Shown: positions 35,766-44,010 of the stretch, piece after piece
Layout of the letters: every line of letters begins with the position of its first letter
Position numbering within the stretch: the first letter of the stretch is position 1
Source: Mediterranea sp. (in: CFB group bacteria)
GTDB taxonomy: Bacteria; Bacteroidota; Bacteroidia; Bacteroidales; Bacteroidaceae
Direction of reading: 5' to 3'
DNA length: 44,370 bases
NCBI GenBank assembly: GCA_031261785.1
Contig: JAISIZ010000127.1
Location: 1 to 44,370 of the forward strand
Notes under the pieces: generated by a model
The model's input: the letters and a program-made list of their open reading frames with translations, nothing else
What the model was told of the DNA's origin: nothing
Databases searched by the model: none
Made by a program: the position numbers and the translations under genes

Positions 35766-37058
35766 TCAACGAGCCGTGAGCAAGTAGTAGTTCTTCTTGC
35801 CTCGCTGCACCAAGAGGTATTTGCCGTTCAGCAGGTCGGCGGCGGTGATTACTTGGTCGAAGGCCGCGAGCTTCTCCTTGTTGAGCGACACTCCTCCGCC
35901 TTGGACAAGCTTGCGCATCTCGCCCTTGGAGGCGAACACGGCAGCGGCATCGGTGAAAAGGTCGACAGCCTTCACGCCCGCGGCCAGCGCGTCGCGACCA
36001 ATCTCGAACTGCGGAACGCCCTCGAACACGGCCAGTAACGTCGGCTCGTCGAGCTTGCGGAGTGCCTCGGAGGTGGAGTTGCCGAAAAGGATGTCCGATG
36101 CCTCTACGGCCGCCTCGTACTCCTCCTCGGAGTGTACCATGATGGTGACTTCCTTGGCCAGGCGCTTCTGGAGCGTGCGCAGGTGGGGCGCCTCGGAATG
36201 CGCGGCGACCAGCGTGTCGATCTCCTCCTTGCCGATGGCCGTGAATATCTTGATGTACCGCTCGGCGTCGGCATCGCTCACGTTGAGCCAGAATTGGTAG
36301 AACTTGTAGGGCGTGGTGTAGCGGGCGTCGAGCCAGATGTTGCCCGATTCCGTCTTGCCGAACTTGCCACCGTCGGCCTTGGTGATGAGCGGGCAGGTGA
36401 GGGCGAATACCTCTCCGCCGTTGGTGCGGCGAATCAGCTCGGCACCGGTGGTGATGTTGCCCCATTGGTCGGAGCCGCCCATCTGCAGCTTGCATCCCTT
36501 GGTCCGGTAGAGGTGGAGAAAGTCGTAGCCTTGTAGCAGCTGGTAGGTGAACTCGGTGAACGAAAGGCCGTCGCGTGCCTCGCCGTTGAGCCGGCGCTTC
36601 ACGGAATCCTTGGCCATCATGTAGTTCACGGTGATGTGCTTGCCCACCTCGCGGGCGAAGTCGAGGAAGCTGAAGTTCTTCATCCAGTCGTAGTTGTTCA
36701 CCAGCTCGGCGCGGTTCGGGGTGTCCGACTCGAAGTCAAGGAACTTGGCGAGCTGCTTCTTGATACACTCTTGGTTGTGGTAGAGCGTTCGCTCGTCGAG
36801 CAGGTTACGCTCGGCCGACTTCCCCGAGGGATCGCCAATCATTCCCGTGGCTCCGCCCACCAACGCCAGCGGCTTGTGTCCGCAACGTTGCAGATGACGG
36901 AGCATCATCACTCCGCAGAGGTGGCCGATGTGCAAGGAGTCGGCCGTGGGGTCGATACCCAGGTAAGCCGTGACTTGCTCTTTGGCCAACAACTCTTCCG
37001 TGCCAGGCATCATGTCGCTCAACATGCCCCGCCATCTCAATTCTTCTACAAAATTCAT
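35766..37058 (-). CDS. tyrS: Tyrosyl-tRNA synthetase
   Basis: A 430-residue class I synthetase that charges tRNA-Tyr. The HIGH motif is in [14 protein letters not shown] near residue 40. The binding region [14 protein letters not shown] follows. MGGSDQWGN recognises tyrosine, and KFGKTESG takes the place of KMSKS. An S4-type RNA-binding domain ends the protein ([20 protein letters not shown]). The length is normal for the bacterial TyrS. It has its own promoter-like box at 37088 and is not obviously part of the metK operon, whose last gene ends 98 bp upstream. Confidence 0.97.
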   Translation of the reverse strand: MNFVEELRWRGMLSDMMPGTEELLAKEQVTAYLGIDPTADSLHIGHLCGVMMLRHLQRCGHKPLALVGGATGMIGDPSGKSAERNLLDERTLYHNQECIKKQLAKFLDFESDTPNRAELVNNYDWMKNFSFLDFAREVGKHITVNYMMAKDSVKRRLNGEARDGLSFTEFTYQLLQGYDFLHLYRTKGCKLQMGGSDQWGNITTGAELIRRTNGGEVFALTCPLITKADGGKFGKTESGNIWLDARYTTPYKFYQFWLNVSDADAERYIKIFTAIGKEEIDTLVAAHSEAPHLRTLQKRLAKEVTIMVHSEEEYEAAVEASDILFGNSTSEALRKLDEPTLLAVFEGVPQFEIGRDALAAGVKAVDLFTDAAAVFASKGEMRKLVQGGGVSLNKEKLAAFDQVITAADLLNGKYLLVQRGKKNYYLLTAR

Positions 37059-37087
37059 CGTATTCCTTTATTAATTAGTATGAATCG

Positions 37088-37095
37088 CGAAAATA
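37088..37095 (-). promoter_or_regulatory. Putative tyrS -7 box (TATTTTCG)
   Basis: One base off TAnnTTTG, 29 nt before the tyrS ATG. Confidence 0.35.
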
Positions 37096-37156
37096 CTACT
37101 CTTTGGGCGAAGAAACAACTCCGCGGACTGTTTTTGCGTGGTAGCTGCCGCATTGG

Positions 37157-37753
37157 CTAATCGCCGCGCTGGAACACGTTCCGTATATTCCGACGAATCG
37201 TCTCCCGCAGGCTCTCCGCCTCCACGCCGCGCGCGCTGGCCACTCTTTCGAGGATTTCCCCGATGCCCAGAGGGCTGGTGTCGGTCTCGACGAACAGGCG
37301 CTCGTCGGGGACGAGGCGCAGGGCGGCCTCCGAGAAACGCTCGCCAAAAGAGAGGTAGAGGCCATGCCGCAGCAGTTGCTCCGCCTGCTGGGGCTTGCCG
37401 CGGAAGCCGTGCAGGATCCATGGCTGTAGCGGGCGGTATCGTTTCCGCACGTCCAACAGCTCGTCTGTCGCCTTCACGCAATGGATGATGAGCGGCAACC
37501 GGTAGGCTTCCGACCATTCCACCTGCCGCTCGAAAACGCTCGTCTGGAGCCATATAGGAGCCTGCGTCAGCTTGTCGAGGCCCGATTCGCCGATGGCGGA
37601 TATCCGCTTCTCCACGATCAACCCGAGAAGGTGTTCCAGGGCGCCTTCGGCATTGGCCTCCGTCAGCTCCCAGGGATGGATGCCGGCGGTGACGAGGGCG
37701 GTGCCGTTGGCCATGGCGGCGGGGTTATGGGTATGGATGTCGAGTAAAGGCAT
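37157..37753 (-). CDS. TatD family metal-dependent hydrolase
   Basis: A 198-residue cytoplasmic TIM-barrel hydrolase; TatD enzymes are metal-dependent DNases or related phosphoesterases. The metal motif is LDIHTHNP at residues 4-11. AIGESGLDK carries the next metal ligand, and LPLIIHCVKA and ILHGFRG carry further His residues. ETDTSP near the C-terminus holds the conserved Asp. It is shorter than E. coli TatD (about 260), as in many Bacteroidales. The ATG at 37753 touches the yidD stop; the frame runs upstream to 37984 but only through yidD sequence. It is the last gene of the metK operon. Confidence 0.88.
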   Translation of the reverse strand: MPLLDIHTHNPAAMANGTALVTAGIHPWELTEANAEGALEHLLGLIVEKRISAIGESGLDKLTQAPIWLQTSVFERQVEWSEAYRLPLIIHCVKATDELLDVRKRYRPLQPWILHGFRGKPQQAEQLLRHGLYLSFGERFSEAALRLVPDERLFVETDTSPLGIGEILERVASARGVEAESLRETIRRNIRNVFQRGD

Positions 37754-37995
37754 CAGGGAACAGGGTCGTAGCCCGAGCCTCCCCAAGGGTGGCAACGGAG
37801 GATGCGGCGAACGGTGAGGTAAAGGCCCTTCAGCGGGCCGTGCTTCTTGATGGCCTCCACGGCATAGGCCGAGCACGAGGGCGTGAAGCGGCACGAAGGG
37901 GGGAAGAACGGGGAGACGCACACCCGATAGAAATAGATGGGCAGCAAGAGCGCCCACGAGAGCAGGCGCCCCGGTATCCGCCAAGGCTCCTTCAT
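37753..37995 (-). CDS. yidD: Membrane protein insertion efficiency factor
   Basis: An 80-residue peripheral inner-membrane protein that assists YidC-dependent insertion. The hallmark segment is [16 protein letters not shown] at residues 34-49, followed by HGPLKGLYL and [14 protein letters not shown]. An N-terminal amphipathic or hydrophobic helix ([15 protein letters not shown]) binds the membrane. It overlaps rnpA by 4 bp and tatD by 1 bp, so the three are translationally coupled. The pair rnpA-yidD is conserved across bacteria. Confidence 0.96.
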   Translation of the reverse strand: MKEPWRIPGRLLSWALLLPIYFYRVCVSPFFPPSCRFTPSCSAYAVEAIKKHGPLKGLYLTVRRILRCHPWGGSGYDPVP

Positions 37996-38378
37996 GGCAG
38001 CTTCTCGATGAGGCGTCGCATGGCCAGGCGCATCTTCTCCTCGATGGCGGCCGAGGGCAGGAGGGCGTCGGAGAGGTAGAGGAAAGCGATGGCCAGGTGT
38101 TGCCCTCGCCGCCGCAATTCGTCGAGCAGCGGGAGCTTGTTGTGGCGGTACGCCTCGCGCAGCTGCCGCTTCACCCGGTTGCGTTTCACCGCCCGCTTGA
38201 AGCGTCGCTTCGACACGCTGACAAGGACGGCTGCCGATTCCTCGCCAGCCTCCAGGGGCATGTACACCACACGCATCGGGAAGATGGAGAACGACTTTGC
38301 CAAGCCTCCCTCAAACATTTTTCCGATGACTGATTCGCGCCGTAACCTTTCGGCCTTGCGCAAGGTGTACGTCTTCAC
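37992..38378 (-). CDS. rnpA: Ribonuclease P protein component
   Basis: A 128-residue basic protein that binds the catalytic RNase P RNA and helps mature tRNA 5' ends. The RNR signature is [20 protein letters not shown] at about residues 57-76. The N-terminal [10 protein letters not shown] is also typical. It overlaps yidD by 4 bp. It starts 18 bp after hemD, within the metK operon; it is not next to rpmH as in many bacteria. Confidence 0.94.
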   Translation of the reverse strand: MKTYTLRKAERLRRESVIGKMFEGGLAKSFSIFPMRVVYMPLEAGEESAAVLVSVSKRRFKRAVKRNRVKRQLREAYRHNKLPLLDELRRRGQHLAIAFLYLSDALLPSAAIEEKMRLAMRRLIEKLP

Positions 38379-38396
38379 GTGCGTCTTCTCGTTGGG

Positions 38397-39170
38397 CTAT
38401 TCGTTGTTTTCCTTGATAAACAAGTCGAGAGCGGCCGTCATCGACGGCGCTTTTACCGAGGGGGCTTCCAGGTCGAGCCGCAGGCCGGCGTCGCGCACGG
38501 CTTGGGCGGTCGTGGACCCGAAGGTGCCTATGCGGATCTCTTTCTGGTCGAAATTAGGGAAGTTCTTCATCAACGAGGTGACACCCGACGGACTGAAGAA
38601 GACGAGCATGTCGTAGTCGAACACATCCTCCTCGGAGAAGTCGTTGCTCACCGTGCGATACATCACCGCCTCGGCATGCTGCACCTTGAGCTTGTCGAGC
38701 ATGTTCCTGATATCGTCGTTGTGCACGTCGGACATAGGCACGAGGTACTTCTCTGTCTTATGCTTCTGGATGGAAGAGGCCAAGTCCTCCATTTTGCCCG
38801 TAGCGGCGAAGAATATCTTACGCTTGCGATACTGCACATATTTCTGGATATACAACGCCACGGCTTCCGTGACGCAGAAATACTTCATGCTCTCGGGAAT
38901 GGCCACGCGCATCTCTGTACATAAGTGAAAGAAGTGATCAATCGCGTGACGGGAAGTGAAGATAACGGCCGTATAATCGAGAATAGAGATTCTCTGTTGA
39001 CGAAACTCCTTGACCGGCAGACATTCAATCTTAATAAAGGGTCGGAAATCTATCTTTACTCCATACTTATCAGCGATGTCGTAATAGGGAGATTTCTCTG
39101 ATGCAGGCTTGGGCTGCGACACGAGTACTTTTCTAATTTTCAACGTCCTAAATTTTAAATAGCAATACAC
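38397..39170 (-). CDS. hemD: Uroporphyrinogen-III synthase
   Basis: A 257-residue cytoplasmic enzyme that closes and inverts ring D of hydroxymethylbilane in haem and sirohaem synthesis. The family is poorly conserved. The recognisable parts are KVLVSQPKPASEKSPYYD at the start, VIFTSRHAIDHFF, and DMLVFFSPSGVTSLMKNF with GTFGSTTAQAVRDAG near the end, which match Bacteroidales HemD. The ATG at 39170 overlaps the DUF4271 gene by 23 bp; an in-frame TTG about ten codons later is an alternative start. No other haem genes are near. DNA here is less GC-rich than in neighbouring genes. Confidence 0.88.
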   Translation of the reverse strand: MYCYLKFRTLKIRKVLVSQPKPASEKSPYYDIADKYGVKIDFRPFIKIECLPVKEFRQQRISILDYTAVIFTSRHAIDHFFHLCTEMRVAIPESMKYFCVTEAVALYIQKYVQYRKRKIFFAATGKMEDLASSIQKHKTEKYLVPMSDVHNDDIRNMLDKLKVQHAEAVMYRTVSNDFSEEDVFDYDMLVFFSPSGVTSLMKNFPNFDQKEIRIGTFGSTTAQAVRDAGLRLDLEAPSVKAPSMTAALDLFIKENNE

Positions 39171-39861
39171 TGTTCATTTGCACCATACCCTTGTATAACA
39201 ACAAACAAGGAAGGATTTCAAGGGCACAAAAGTACAAAATTAAAAGGAATAGAGAGTTGAAACCGACAAAAAAAAGCCTGAACCACTTGTAGAGCATCAG
39301 TATTTTAGCTAAAATTAGAATTACTCCACTTATTATAAGCATATTGCCGGGCGTAAAGCCGAGATAAACCTGAAAGAGGAGGAAGGGAAAAAGGAGGAAT
39401 CCCGAGTAATAAATGAGCGTGAAATAAGATTCGAGCCAGCTCCGCATCCTTCCATCGTCAAAAAAAATCCACCCAAGAAACAGGTAGACCACCCACTTCA
39501 GCATGAAGTAGGCCAGCACGCATGCGGCGTAGATGCCCAGCAGCAGGATAGGGGGAAGCGTGCGACGCGGCGTGACGGCCGGCTCGCCCCAGAAATAGAT
39601 GAAGAGAATGACACCCGAGAGCACGCAGGTTTGCAGCACCAGCATCATCAGGTAGCGTACGTCGTCGGCCGTGGAATTGTCGAAGATGCTCGTGCGCTCG
39701 CGGTGCCTGACGAGGTCTTTCGCCTGCCGCGACAATAGCCCCTTGCTCCTGGCCAACGCGATGGCCGAGAGCACCAGGCAAGCCAGCAGCACCAACGCGA
39801 TGGCGTTGTCGTCGCGCGGCGAGTAGGAAAGGGGTATGCCCACGGTGTCGGCGATGGTCAT
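39148..39861 (-). CDS. DUF4271 membrane protein
   Basis: A 237-residue inner-membrane protein with six or seven hydrophobic helices (for example IALVLLACLVLSAIALA, VLQTCVLSGVILFIYF, NMLIISGVILILAKILML). The family is restricted to Bacteroidota and typically sits beside hemD; its function is unknown. The ATG at 39861 is chosen because it forms an ATGA overlap with the LOG stop. The frame's upstream ATG at 39894 would lie inside that gene. The 3' end overlaps hemD by 23 bp. The second half of the gene is notably AT-rich, as in hemD. Confidence 0.85.
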   Translation of the reverse strand: MTIADTVGIPLSYSPRDDNAIALVLLACLVLSAIALARSKGLLSRQAKDLVRHRERTSIFDNSTADDVRYLMMLVLQTCVLSGVILFIYFWGEPAVTPRRTLPPILLLGIYAACVLAYFMLKWVVYLFLGWIFFDDGRMRSWLESYFTLIYYSGFLLFPFLLFQVYLGFTPGNMLIISGVILILAKILMLYKWFRLFFVGFNSLFLLILYFCALEILPCLLLYKGMVQMNSVLLFKI

Positions 39862-40445
39862 ATCGCGGCGAATTTGCGTACCGACGGATCCCACGCGGGA
39901 ATGCTATAGATGAGGTCGACGGCCTCTTCAGCCGTCCGCGCCACCTTCCATATCCCGGTGTGCCGGGAACTCATGAAGTTTTCCTTGGCGGCCTTGGCGA
40001 ACATCTCCAGCAGTGGGTCGAAATATCCCTTCACGTTGAGGATGACGATGGGGTTGAGGTACAGCCCCAGCTGCTTCCACGTGATGATCTCAAGCAATTC
40101 CTCGAAGGTTCCACATCCGCCGGGCAGGGCGATGACGGCGTCGCTCATGCTGGCCATCGCCTGTTTCCGCTCGTGCATGGAGCCTACTTCCACCAGCTCG
40201 GTCAGACCCGTGTGCTGCCATCCCTGCTCCACCATGAAGCGGGGGATGACGCCGGTCACCTCTCCTCCCTCGGCCAGCACGGCGTTGGCCATGGCGGCCA
40301 TCAGGCCCATATTGCCCGCCCCGTTCACCAGGCGGACCTGGCGTTGGGCGAGCAGCCTCCCCAGACGGTCGGCCACCTGGAAATAGGCAGGGTCGATCTT
40401 CGTGCTCGAGGCGCAATATACGCATACGCGACGTATCTCGTTCAT
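39858..40445 (-). CDS. LOG family (TIGR00730) nucleoside-5'-monophosphate phosphoribohydrolase-like protein
   Basis: A 195-residue Rossmann-fold protein. VCVYCASSTKIDPAY opens it. The two family motifs are MHERK (near residue 90) and PGGCGTFEELLEIITWKQLG (about residues 108-127). LOG enzymes split N6-modified AMP into free base and ribose phosphate, which makes active cytokinin in some organisms. In bacteria they may act in purine-nucleotide turnover; the substrate is not known here. It is 20 bp after metK and overlaps DUF4271 by 4 bp. Confidence 0.92.
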   Translation of the reverse strand: MNEIRRVCVYCASSTKIDPAYFQVADRLGRLLAQRQVRLVNGAGNMGLMAAMANAVLAEGGEVTGVIPRFMVEQGWQHTGLTELVEVGSMHERKQAMASMSDAVIALPGGCGTFEELLEIITWKQLGLYLNPIVILNVKGYFDPLLEMFAKAAKENFMSSRHTGIWKVARTAEEAVDLIYSIPAWDPSVRKFAAI

Positions 40446-40465
40446 AACCGTGACGAATAAGGGGG

Positions 40466-41758
40466 TTACAGGCCGAAGGCGGCCTTTATCTGGTCCACGT
40501 AGTCAAGCTTCTCCCAGGTGAAGAGTTCGACGGTCATTGTCTTGACACCCTCGTAGCGCGAGGCGAATGTCTTGGTCACCACCTGCGGCTGTCGCCCCAC
40601 GTGTCCGTAGGCGGCCGTCTCTAAATAGATGGGGTAGCGCAGCTTCAGCCGCTCTTCGATGGCCTTGGGGCGAAGGTCGAACAGGTCGTTGATGACGCGG
40701 GCTATCTCACCGTCGGTCATTCGCACGCGCGAGCGTCCGTAGGTATTGACGTAGATGTTGATGGGGCGTGCCACGCCGATGGCGTAGGACACTTGGACCA
40801 GCATCTCGTCGGCCACTCCCGCGGCGACCATGTTCTTGGCGATGTGGCGCGCGGCGTAGGCCGCGCTGCGGTCCACCTTGCTGGGGTCTTTGCCCGAGAA
40901 GGCTCCGCCGCCATGGGCGCCCTTTCCTCCATAGGTGTCGACAATGATTTTGCGCCCCGTCAGCCCCGTGTCGCCATGAGGTCCGCCGATGACGAACTTT
41001 CCCGTGGGGTTGACGTGGTAGACGACGCGGTCGTCGAACAGCGCCTTCACTCCCTCGTGGTGTATGGAGGCGATAACGCGGGGCATCAGCGTCTCGACGA
41101 CGTCGCGGCGGATGATGGCGAGCATCTCCTCGTCGGCCTTCAGCTGCGCCTCCACGGAGTGGTCGGCGGGGGCGACGAACTCGTCGTGCTGCGTGGAGAC
41201 TACGATGGTGTCGATGCGCGTAGGCGTCCCGCTGTCGTCGTACTCGATGGTGACTTGGCTCTTGGCGTCGGGACGCAGGTAGGTCATCACCTGCCCCTCG
41301 CGCCGTATGTCGGCCAGCACGCGCAGGATGCGGTGGGCGAGGTCGAGCGATAGGGGGAGGTAGTTCTCCGTCTCGTTGGTGGCGTAGCCAAACATCATGC
41401 CTTGGTCGCCGGCGCCTTGCTCCATGGGGTCCTGGCGCTCCACGCCCCTGTTGATGTCGGGGCTTTGCTCATGGATGGCCGAGAGCACGCCGCACGAATT
41501 GCTCTCGAACATATACTCGCCTTTGGTATAGCCGATCTTCTTGATCACTTCGCGGGCGATGAGTTGCAGGTCAACGTACGCCTTGGTTTTCACTTCACCA
41601 GCCAACACTACCTGTCCGGTAGTGACCAGCGTTTCGCAAGCTACTTTCGAACTGGGGTCATAAGCCAGCAGTTTGTCAAGCACGGCATCCGATATTTGAT
41701 CGGCTACCTTGTCGGGGTGTCCTTCCGACACCGATTCGGATGTGAATAAGTATCCCAT
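40466..41758 (-). CDS. metK: S-adenosylmethionine synthetase
   Basis: A 430-residue enzyme making SAM from methionine and ATP. The N-terminal [17 protein letters not shown] holds the ATP-binding His and an Asp metal ligand. [12 protein letters not shown] follows in the first third, and the C-terminal [15 protein letters not shown] is the second signature. The length is somewhat longer than E. coli MetK (384), as in other Bacteroidales. It is first in a tight minus-strand operon of seven genes. A leader of about 190 nt containing a SAM-II-like aptamer precedes it, so end-product feedback on transcription or translation is likely. Confidence 0.97.
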   Translation of the reverse strand: MGYLFTSESVSEGHPDKVADQISDAVLDKLLAYDPSSKVACETLVTTGQVVLAGEVKTKAYVDLQLIAREVIKKIGYTKGEYMFESNSCGVLSAIHEQSPDINRGVERQDPMEQGAGDQGMMFGYATNETENYLPLSLDLAHRILRVLADIRREGQVMTYLRPDAKSQVTIEYDDSGTPTRIDTIVVSTQHDEFVAPADHSVEAQLKADEEMLAIIRRDVVETLMPRVIASIHHEGVKALFDDRVVYHVNPTGKFVIGGPHGDTGLTGRKIIVDTYGGKGAHGGGAFSGKDPSKVDRSAAYAARHIAKNMVAAGVADEMLVQVSYAIGVARPINIYVNTYGRSRVRMTDGEIARVINDLFDLRPKAIEERLKLRYPIYLETAAYGHVGRQPQVVTKTFASRYEGVKTMTVELFTWEKLDYVDQIKAAFGL

Positions 41759-41815
41759 CTTTGTTGCATTTAGGATTTTATGAATAATATTCCTCGGAAA
41801 CGGGGGAGGGGAGAT

Positions 41816-41871
41816 GAGGCCATTGGCCGGGGGTAGGGAAACGTATGCTACCGGTCGGCCTCGGGCGAGGC
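41816..41871 (-). promoter_or_regulatory. Candidate expression platform of the metK leader (two exclusive hairpins)
   Basis: Two hairpins share one GAGGC segment (plus-strand 41858-41862). Hairpin a is GCCTC-GCCC-GAGGC (41858-41871). Hairpin b pairs GAGGCC with GGCCTC 36 nt later, with inner CCGG-CCGG pairing (41816-41862). Only one can form at a time, as in riboswitch platforms. No U tract follows, so a translational or Rho-type mechanism is more likely. Confidence 0.45.
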
Positions 41872-41883
41872 GCTGACGAGTTG

Positions 41884-41936
41884 TGTTTTAGCATTTTTTT
41901 CCGTGGTTGCAAGCTGCTCAAATCTGTCCACCGTTT
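41884..41936 (-). promoter_or_regulatory. SAM-II-like riboswitch aptamer
   Basis: The RNA reads GGUGGACAGAUUUGAGC, then AGCUUGCAACCACGG, an A-run and UGCUAAAACA. The SAM-II family features are there: stem P1 (GUGG 41928-41931 with CCAC 41903-41906), the loop words GAUUUGA and UUGCAA, and a downstream GCUAAAA. The loop AGCA (41915-41918) can pair with UGCU (41890-41893) as the pseudoknot. It lies upstream of metK, whose product is SAM. The family match is from memory, not a covariance search. Confidence 0.68.
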
Positions 41937-41947
41937 CAAATCGGGGA

Positions 41948-41955
41948 CAAAGGTA
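41948..41955 (-). promoter_or_regulatory. metK operon promoter -7 box (TACCTTTG)
   Basis: An exact TAnnTTTG on the minus strand, 12 nt before the aptamer and about 190 nt before the metK ATG. The long leader it implies supports the riboswitch call. Confidence 0.6.
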
Positions 41956-41977
41956 GGCATTATTCGGATATTCTGCT

Positions 41978-41985
41978 TACCTTTG
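41978..41985 (+). promoter_or_regulatory. Promoter -7 box (TACCTTTG) of the 42013 gene pair
   Basis: An exact TAnnTTTG, 27 nt before the ATG at 42013. It is back to back with the metK promoter box, 22 nt away. Confidence 0.55.
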
Positions 41986-42012
41986 GGGCCTGTTTAACAT
42001 ATACGCCAAGCA

Positions 42013-42240
42013 ATGAATCTCGATTTCTTTTTCAAGATAGCGCGCGATCGCAGGGTGCGCGCCGCCTTCACGCTGATGCTCTACATCCTCGCCACGATGG
42101 GCATTTACTTTATCGCGTGCCACTTCATCCACCGCCCGTTCACCGACTTGGAGCTGCTCTATTCGGCCCTGGTAGGCTGCGTCGCCTACCTGCCCCGTTT
42201 CATCGCCCGGCAGCGTGCGGCGAACAAGAAGAACCCATGA
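42013..42240 (+). CDS. Small two-helix membrane protein
   Basis: A 75-residue protein with two hydrophobic segments (FTLMLYILATMGIYFIACHFI at about residues 19-39 and LLYSALVGCVAYLP at about 49-62) and basic ends. No family is recognised. Its stop overlaps the start of the EamA transporter gene as ATGA, so the two are translationally coupled and may work together in the inner membrane. It has its own promoter at 41978. Confidence 0.8.
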   Translation: MNLDFFFKIARDRRVRAAFTLMLYILATMGIYFIACHFIHRPFTDLELLYSALVGCVAYLPRFIARQRAANKKNP

Positions 42241-43112
42241 GACGCCCGAACGCCACATATCACCTCGTCGCCATCCTCACGGTCGTCATTTGGGGACTGA
42301 CGTTCATCTCTACCAAGGTGTTGCTCCGGCATGGCCTCAGCCCGCAGGAGATTTTCTTCTACCGCTTCCTCATCGCCTACGCCGGCATCTGGGCGCTCGT
42401 GCCCAAGCGGCTTCTGAGCGACAATTGGCGCGACGAGCTTTGGCTGGCGCTGGCTGGCGTATGTGGCGGCTCGCTCTATTTCTATACCGAAAATACGGCG
42501 TTGGGCATCACCCACGTGTCCAATGTGGCGTTCCTCGTCTGCACCGCGCCGCTCATCACCACCATCCTCTCCCTCCTATTATATAAAGGAGAGCGCGCCA
42601 CCCGCGGCTTGGTGTACGGCTCGCTGCTGGCGCTGGTGGGCGTGGCGCTCATCGTGTTCGGCGGTGGAGGGGCGTTGCGCCTCTCACCCACGGGCGACTT
42701 GCTCTCGCTGGCCGCCGCCCTGTCGTGGGCGTTCTACAGCCTCATCATCAAGAAGATGGCCGGACGCTACTCCACGGCGTTCATCACCCGCAAGGTGTTC
42801 TTCTACGGCCTGCTCACCATCTTGCCCGCGTTTGTCGCCGAGCCGTTGCGCCCCCACTGGCCGACGCTGCTCGGCACCGAAGTGCTGCTCAACCTCGTCT
42901 TCCTGGCCGTGCTCGCTTCCTTGGTGTGCTATGCCGTGTGGAACGTGGTGCTCAAGCGGCTGGGTACCGTGCGGGCCACCAACTACATCTACCTCAACCC
43001 GCTGGTGGCCATGGTGGCCTCCACGCTCATTCTCGGCGAGCGTATGGCTCCCGTGGCCATTGCCGGAGCCGCCTGCATCCTGCTGGGCGTCTACCTGGCC
43101 GAAAAAAGATAG
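42237..43112 (+). CDS. EamA/DMT-family transporter
   Basis: A 291-residue inner-membrane protein of the drug/metabolite transporter superfamily. Two tandem EamA domains give about ten helices: VVIWGLTFISTKVLL begins the first, and LLSLAAALSWAFYSLIIKKM begins the second. ILGERMAPVAIAGAACILLGV is the typical last pair. Substrates of this family vary (amino acids, purines, drugs) and cannot be named here. The ATG at 42237 is chosen because it overlaps the previous stop by 4 bp; the frame is open upstream to 41907, but that would run across the small gene and the promoter. Confidence 0.92.
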   Translation: MRRPNATYHLVAILTVVIWGLTFISTKVLLRHGLSPQEIFFYRFLIAYAGIWALVPKRLLSDNWRDELWLALAGVCGGSLYFYTENTALGITHVSNVAFLVCTAPLITTILSLLLYKGERATRGLVYGSLLALVGVALIVFGGGGALRLSPTGDLLSLAAALSWAFYSLIIKKMAGRYSTAFITRKVFFYGLLTILPAFVAEPLRPHWPTLLGTEVLLNLVFLAVLASLVCYAVWNVVLKRLGTVRATNYIYLNPLVAMVASTLILGERMAPVAIAGAACILLGVYLAEKR

Positions 43113-43145
43113 GGAACTCAAGATGTGTGAGGGGAGTGGTATATA

Positions 43146-43208
43146 TAAAAAAAGGAGTACCGCTGTACTCCAACCTTTGTTAACCTTAAATCTAATACCA
43201 TGAAAAAC
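43146..43208 (-). ncRNA. Short-RNA candidate B
   Basis: A putative transcript of about 63 nt. The promoter is TTTG (43242-43245), exactly 19 nt, TACCTTTG (43215-43222), on the minus strand. The end is a perfect 7-bp hairpin (GGAGTAC-AGCG-GTACTCC, 43154-43171) followed by a run of seven U. It shares words with the candidate at 32582. The plus strand could instead code a 24-residue peptide (43200-43274). Confidence 0.55.
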
Positions 43209-43214
43209 ACAGTG

Positions 43215-43245
43215 CAAAGGTACGTACTTTGGGCGAATCAGCAAA
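43215..43245 (-). promoter_or_regulatory. Promoter of short-RNA candidate B, TTTG-N19-TACCTTTG
   Basis: Both boxes are exact and correctly spaced on the minus strand. No minus-strand gene lies between this promoter and the terminator hairpin at 43154-43171. Confidence 0.72.
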
Positions 43246-43402
43246 TTATCGGGGTGGAAAAACCTGTTTTATAACATGCTTTAAGGATTGCTCGCCGTCT
43301 ATTAAGAAAAGAAGGGGAAGAATTTAAAAGTTGGGAACACTATTTTTGAAAAGAAGGAAAGGCACGAGTTGCCACTGGAGGCATCACGGCTTGGCCCGTT
43401 TT

Positions 43403-43551
43403 CACCACAAATTACACAGATTCGCTCAGATTATATCATTTCCTGACTTCGTCAATGCGCCACCCATTTTTTCTCACCCCTCGAAGAGGTGCTAGGCAAG
43501 GTCCTATCGCGGAGACGCGAAAGCTTTATGCAAATCCGCATGAAACGAGAA
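43403..43551. repeat. Non-tandem part of the dispersed repeat (right copy, inverted)
   Basis: Reverse complement of 205-360 with a few percent of changes and small indels. It begins with CACCACAAATTACACAGATT. Confidence 0.88.
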
Positions 43552-43716
43552 GCCCGGGCTTTTTTCTTCATCTCCGAAATGTGATTACAAAAGCCCGGGC
43601 TTTTTTCTCCATTCCCGAAATGTGATTACAAAAGCTCGGGCTTTTTTTCTCCATTCCCGAAATGTGATTACAAAAGCTCGGGCTTTTTTCTCCATTTCCG
43701 AAATGTGATTACAAAA
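43552..43716. repeat. Four tandem 41-bp units, inverted relative to 1-204
   Basis: Units at 43552-43592, 43593-43633, 43634-43675 (42 bp) and 43676-43716. Each reads as the complement of the left-end unit with the core AAGCCCGGGCTT or AAGCTCGGGCTT. Confidence 0.93.
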
Positions 43717-44010
43717 GCCCGGACTTCTTGCTCCTCACGAATCCGTGGTTGAAATTTGTCGGCCTCGCGAAACCTCCATGCGGCGCGTGAGAACTTCGCG
43801 GATCAGCGAAGATTAGCCCACGACGACGGCAATGATAGGGCCGGAACTCTCCTTCTTCCCGCATACATACAGGACACAAAAGTCGCGACTTTCTCAGCTT
43901 GCGCCACCCTATTTTAGGCCATAAGTAGTTGATTCTCCATGTACGCTACGTGATGGCGGAGAAAAATGATGAAGTCAGGAGATTAGATCATTTTATACCA
44001 TTGAGGGCGT
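43717..44010. other. Non-coding stretch without recognised genes
   Basis: Its first 80 bp resemble the diverged repeat copy at 18911-18999. The rest holds no convincing reading frame, RNA gene or hairpin. With 43113-43716 it makes an intergenic region of nearly 900 bp. Confidence 0.6.

Noticed and set aside
37754..37984. Extended TatD start
   Set aside because: The extra part is yidD read in another frame; the TatD metal motif begins right after 37753.
43200..43274. 24-residue peptide frame on the plus strand
   Set aside because: Same reason: the well-spaced promoter and the U-run terminator are on the minus strand.
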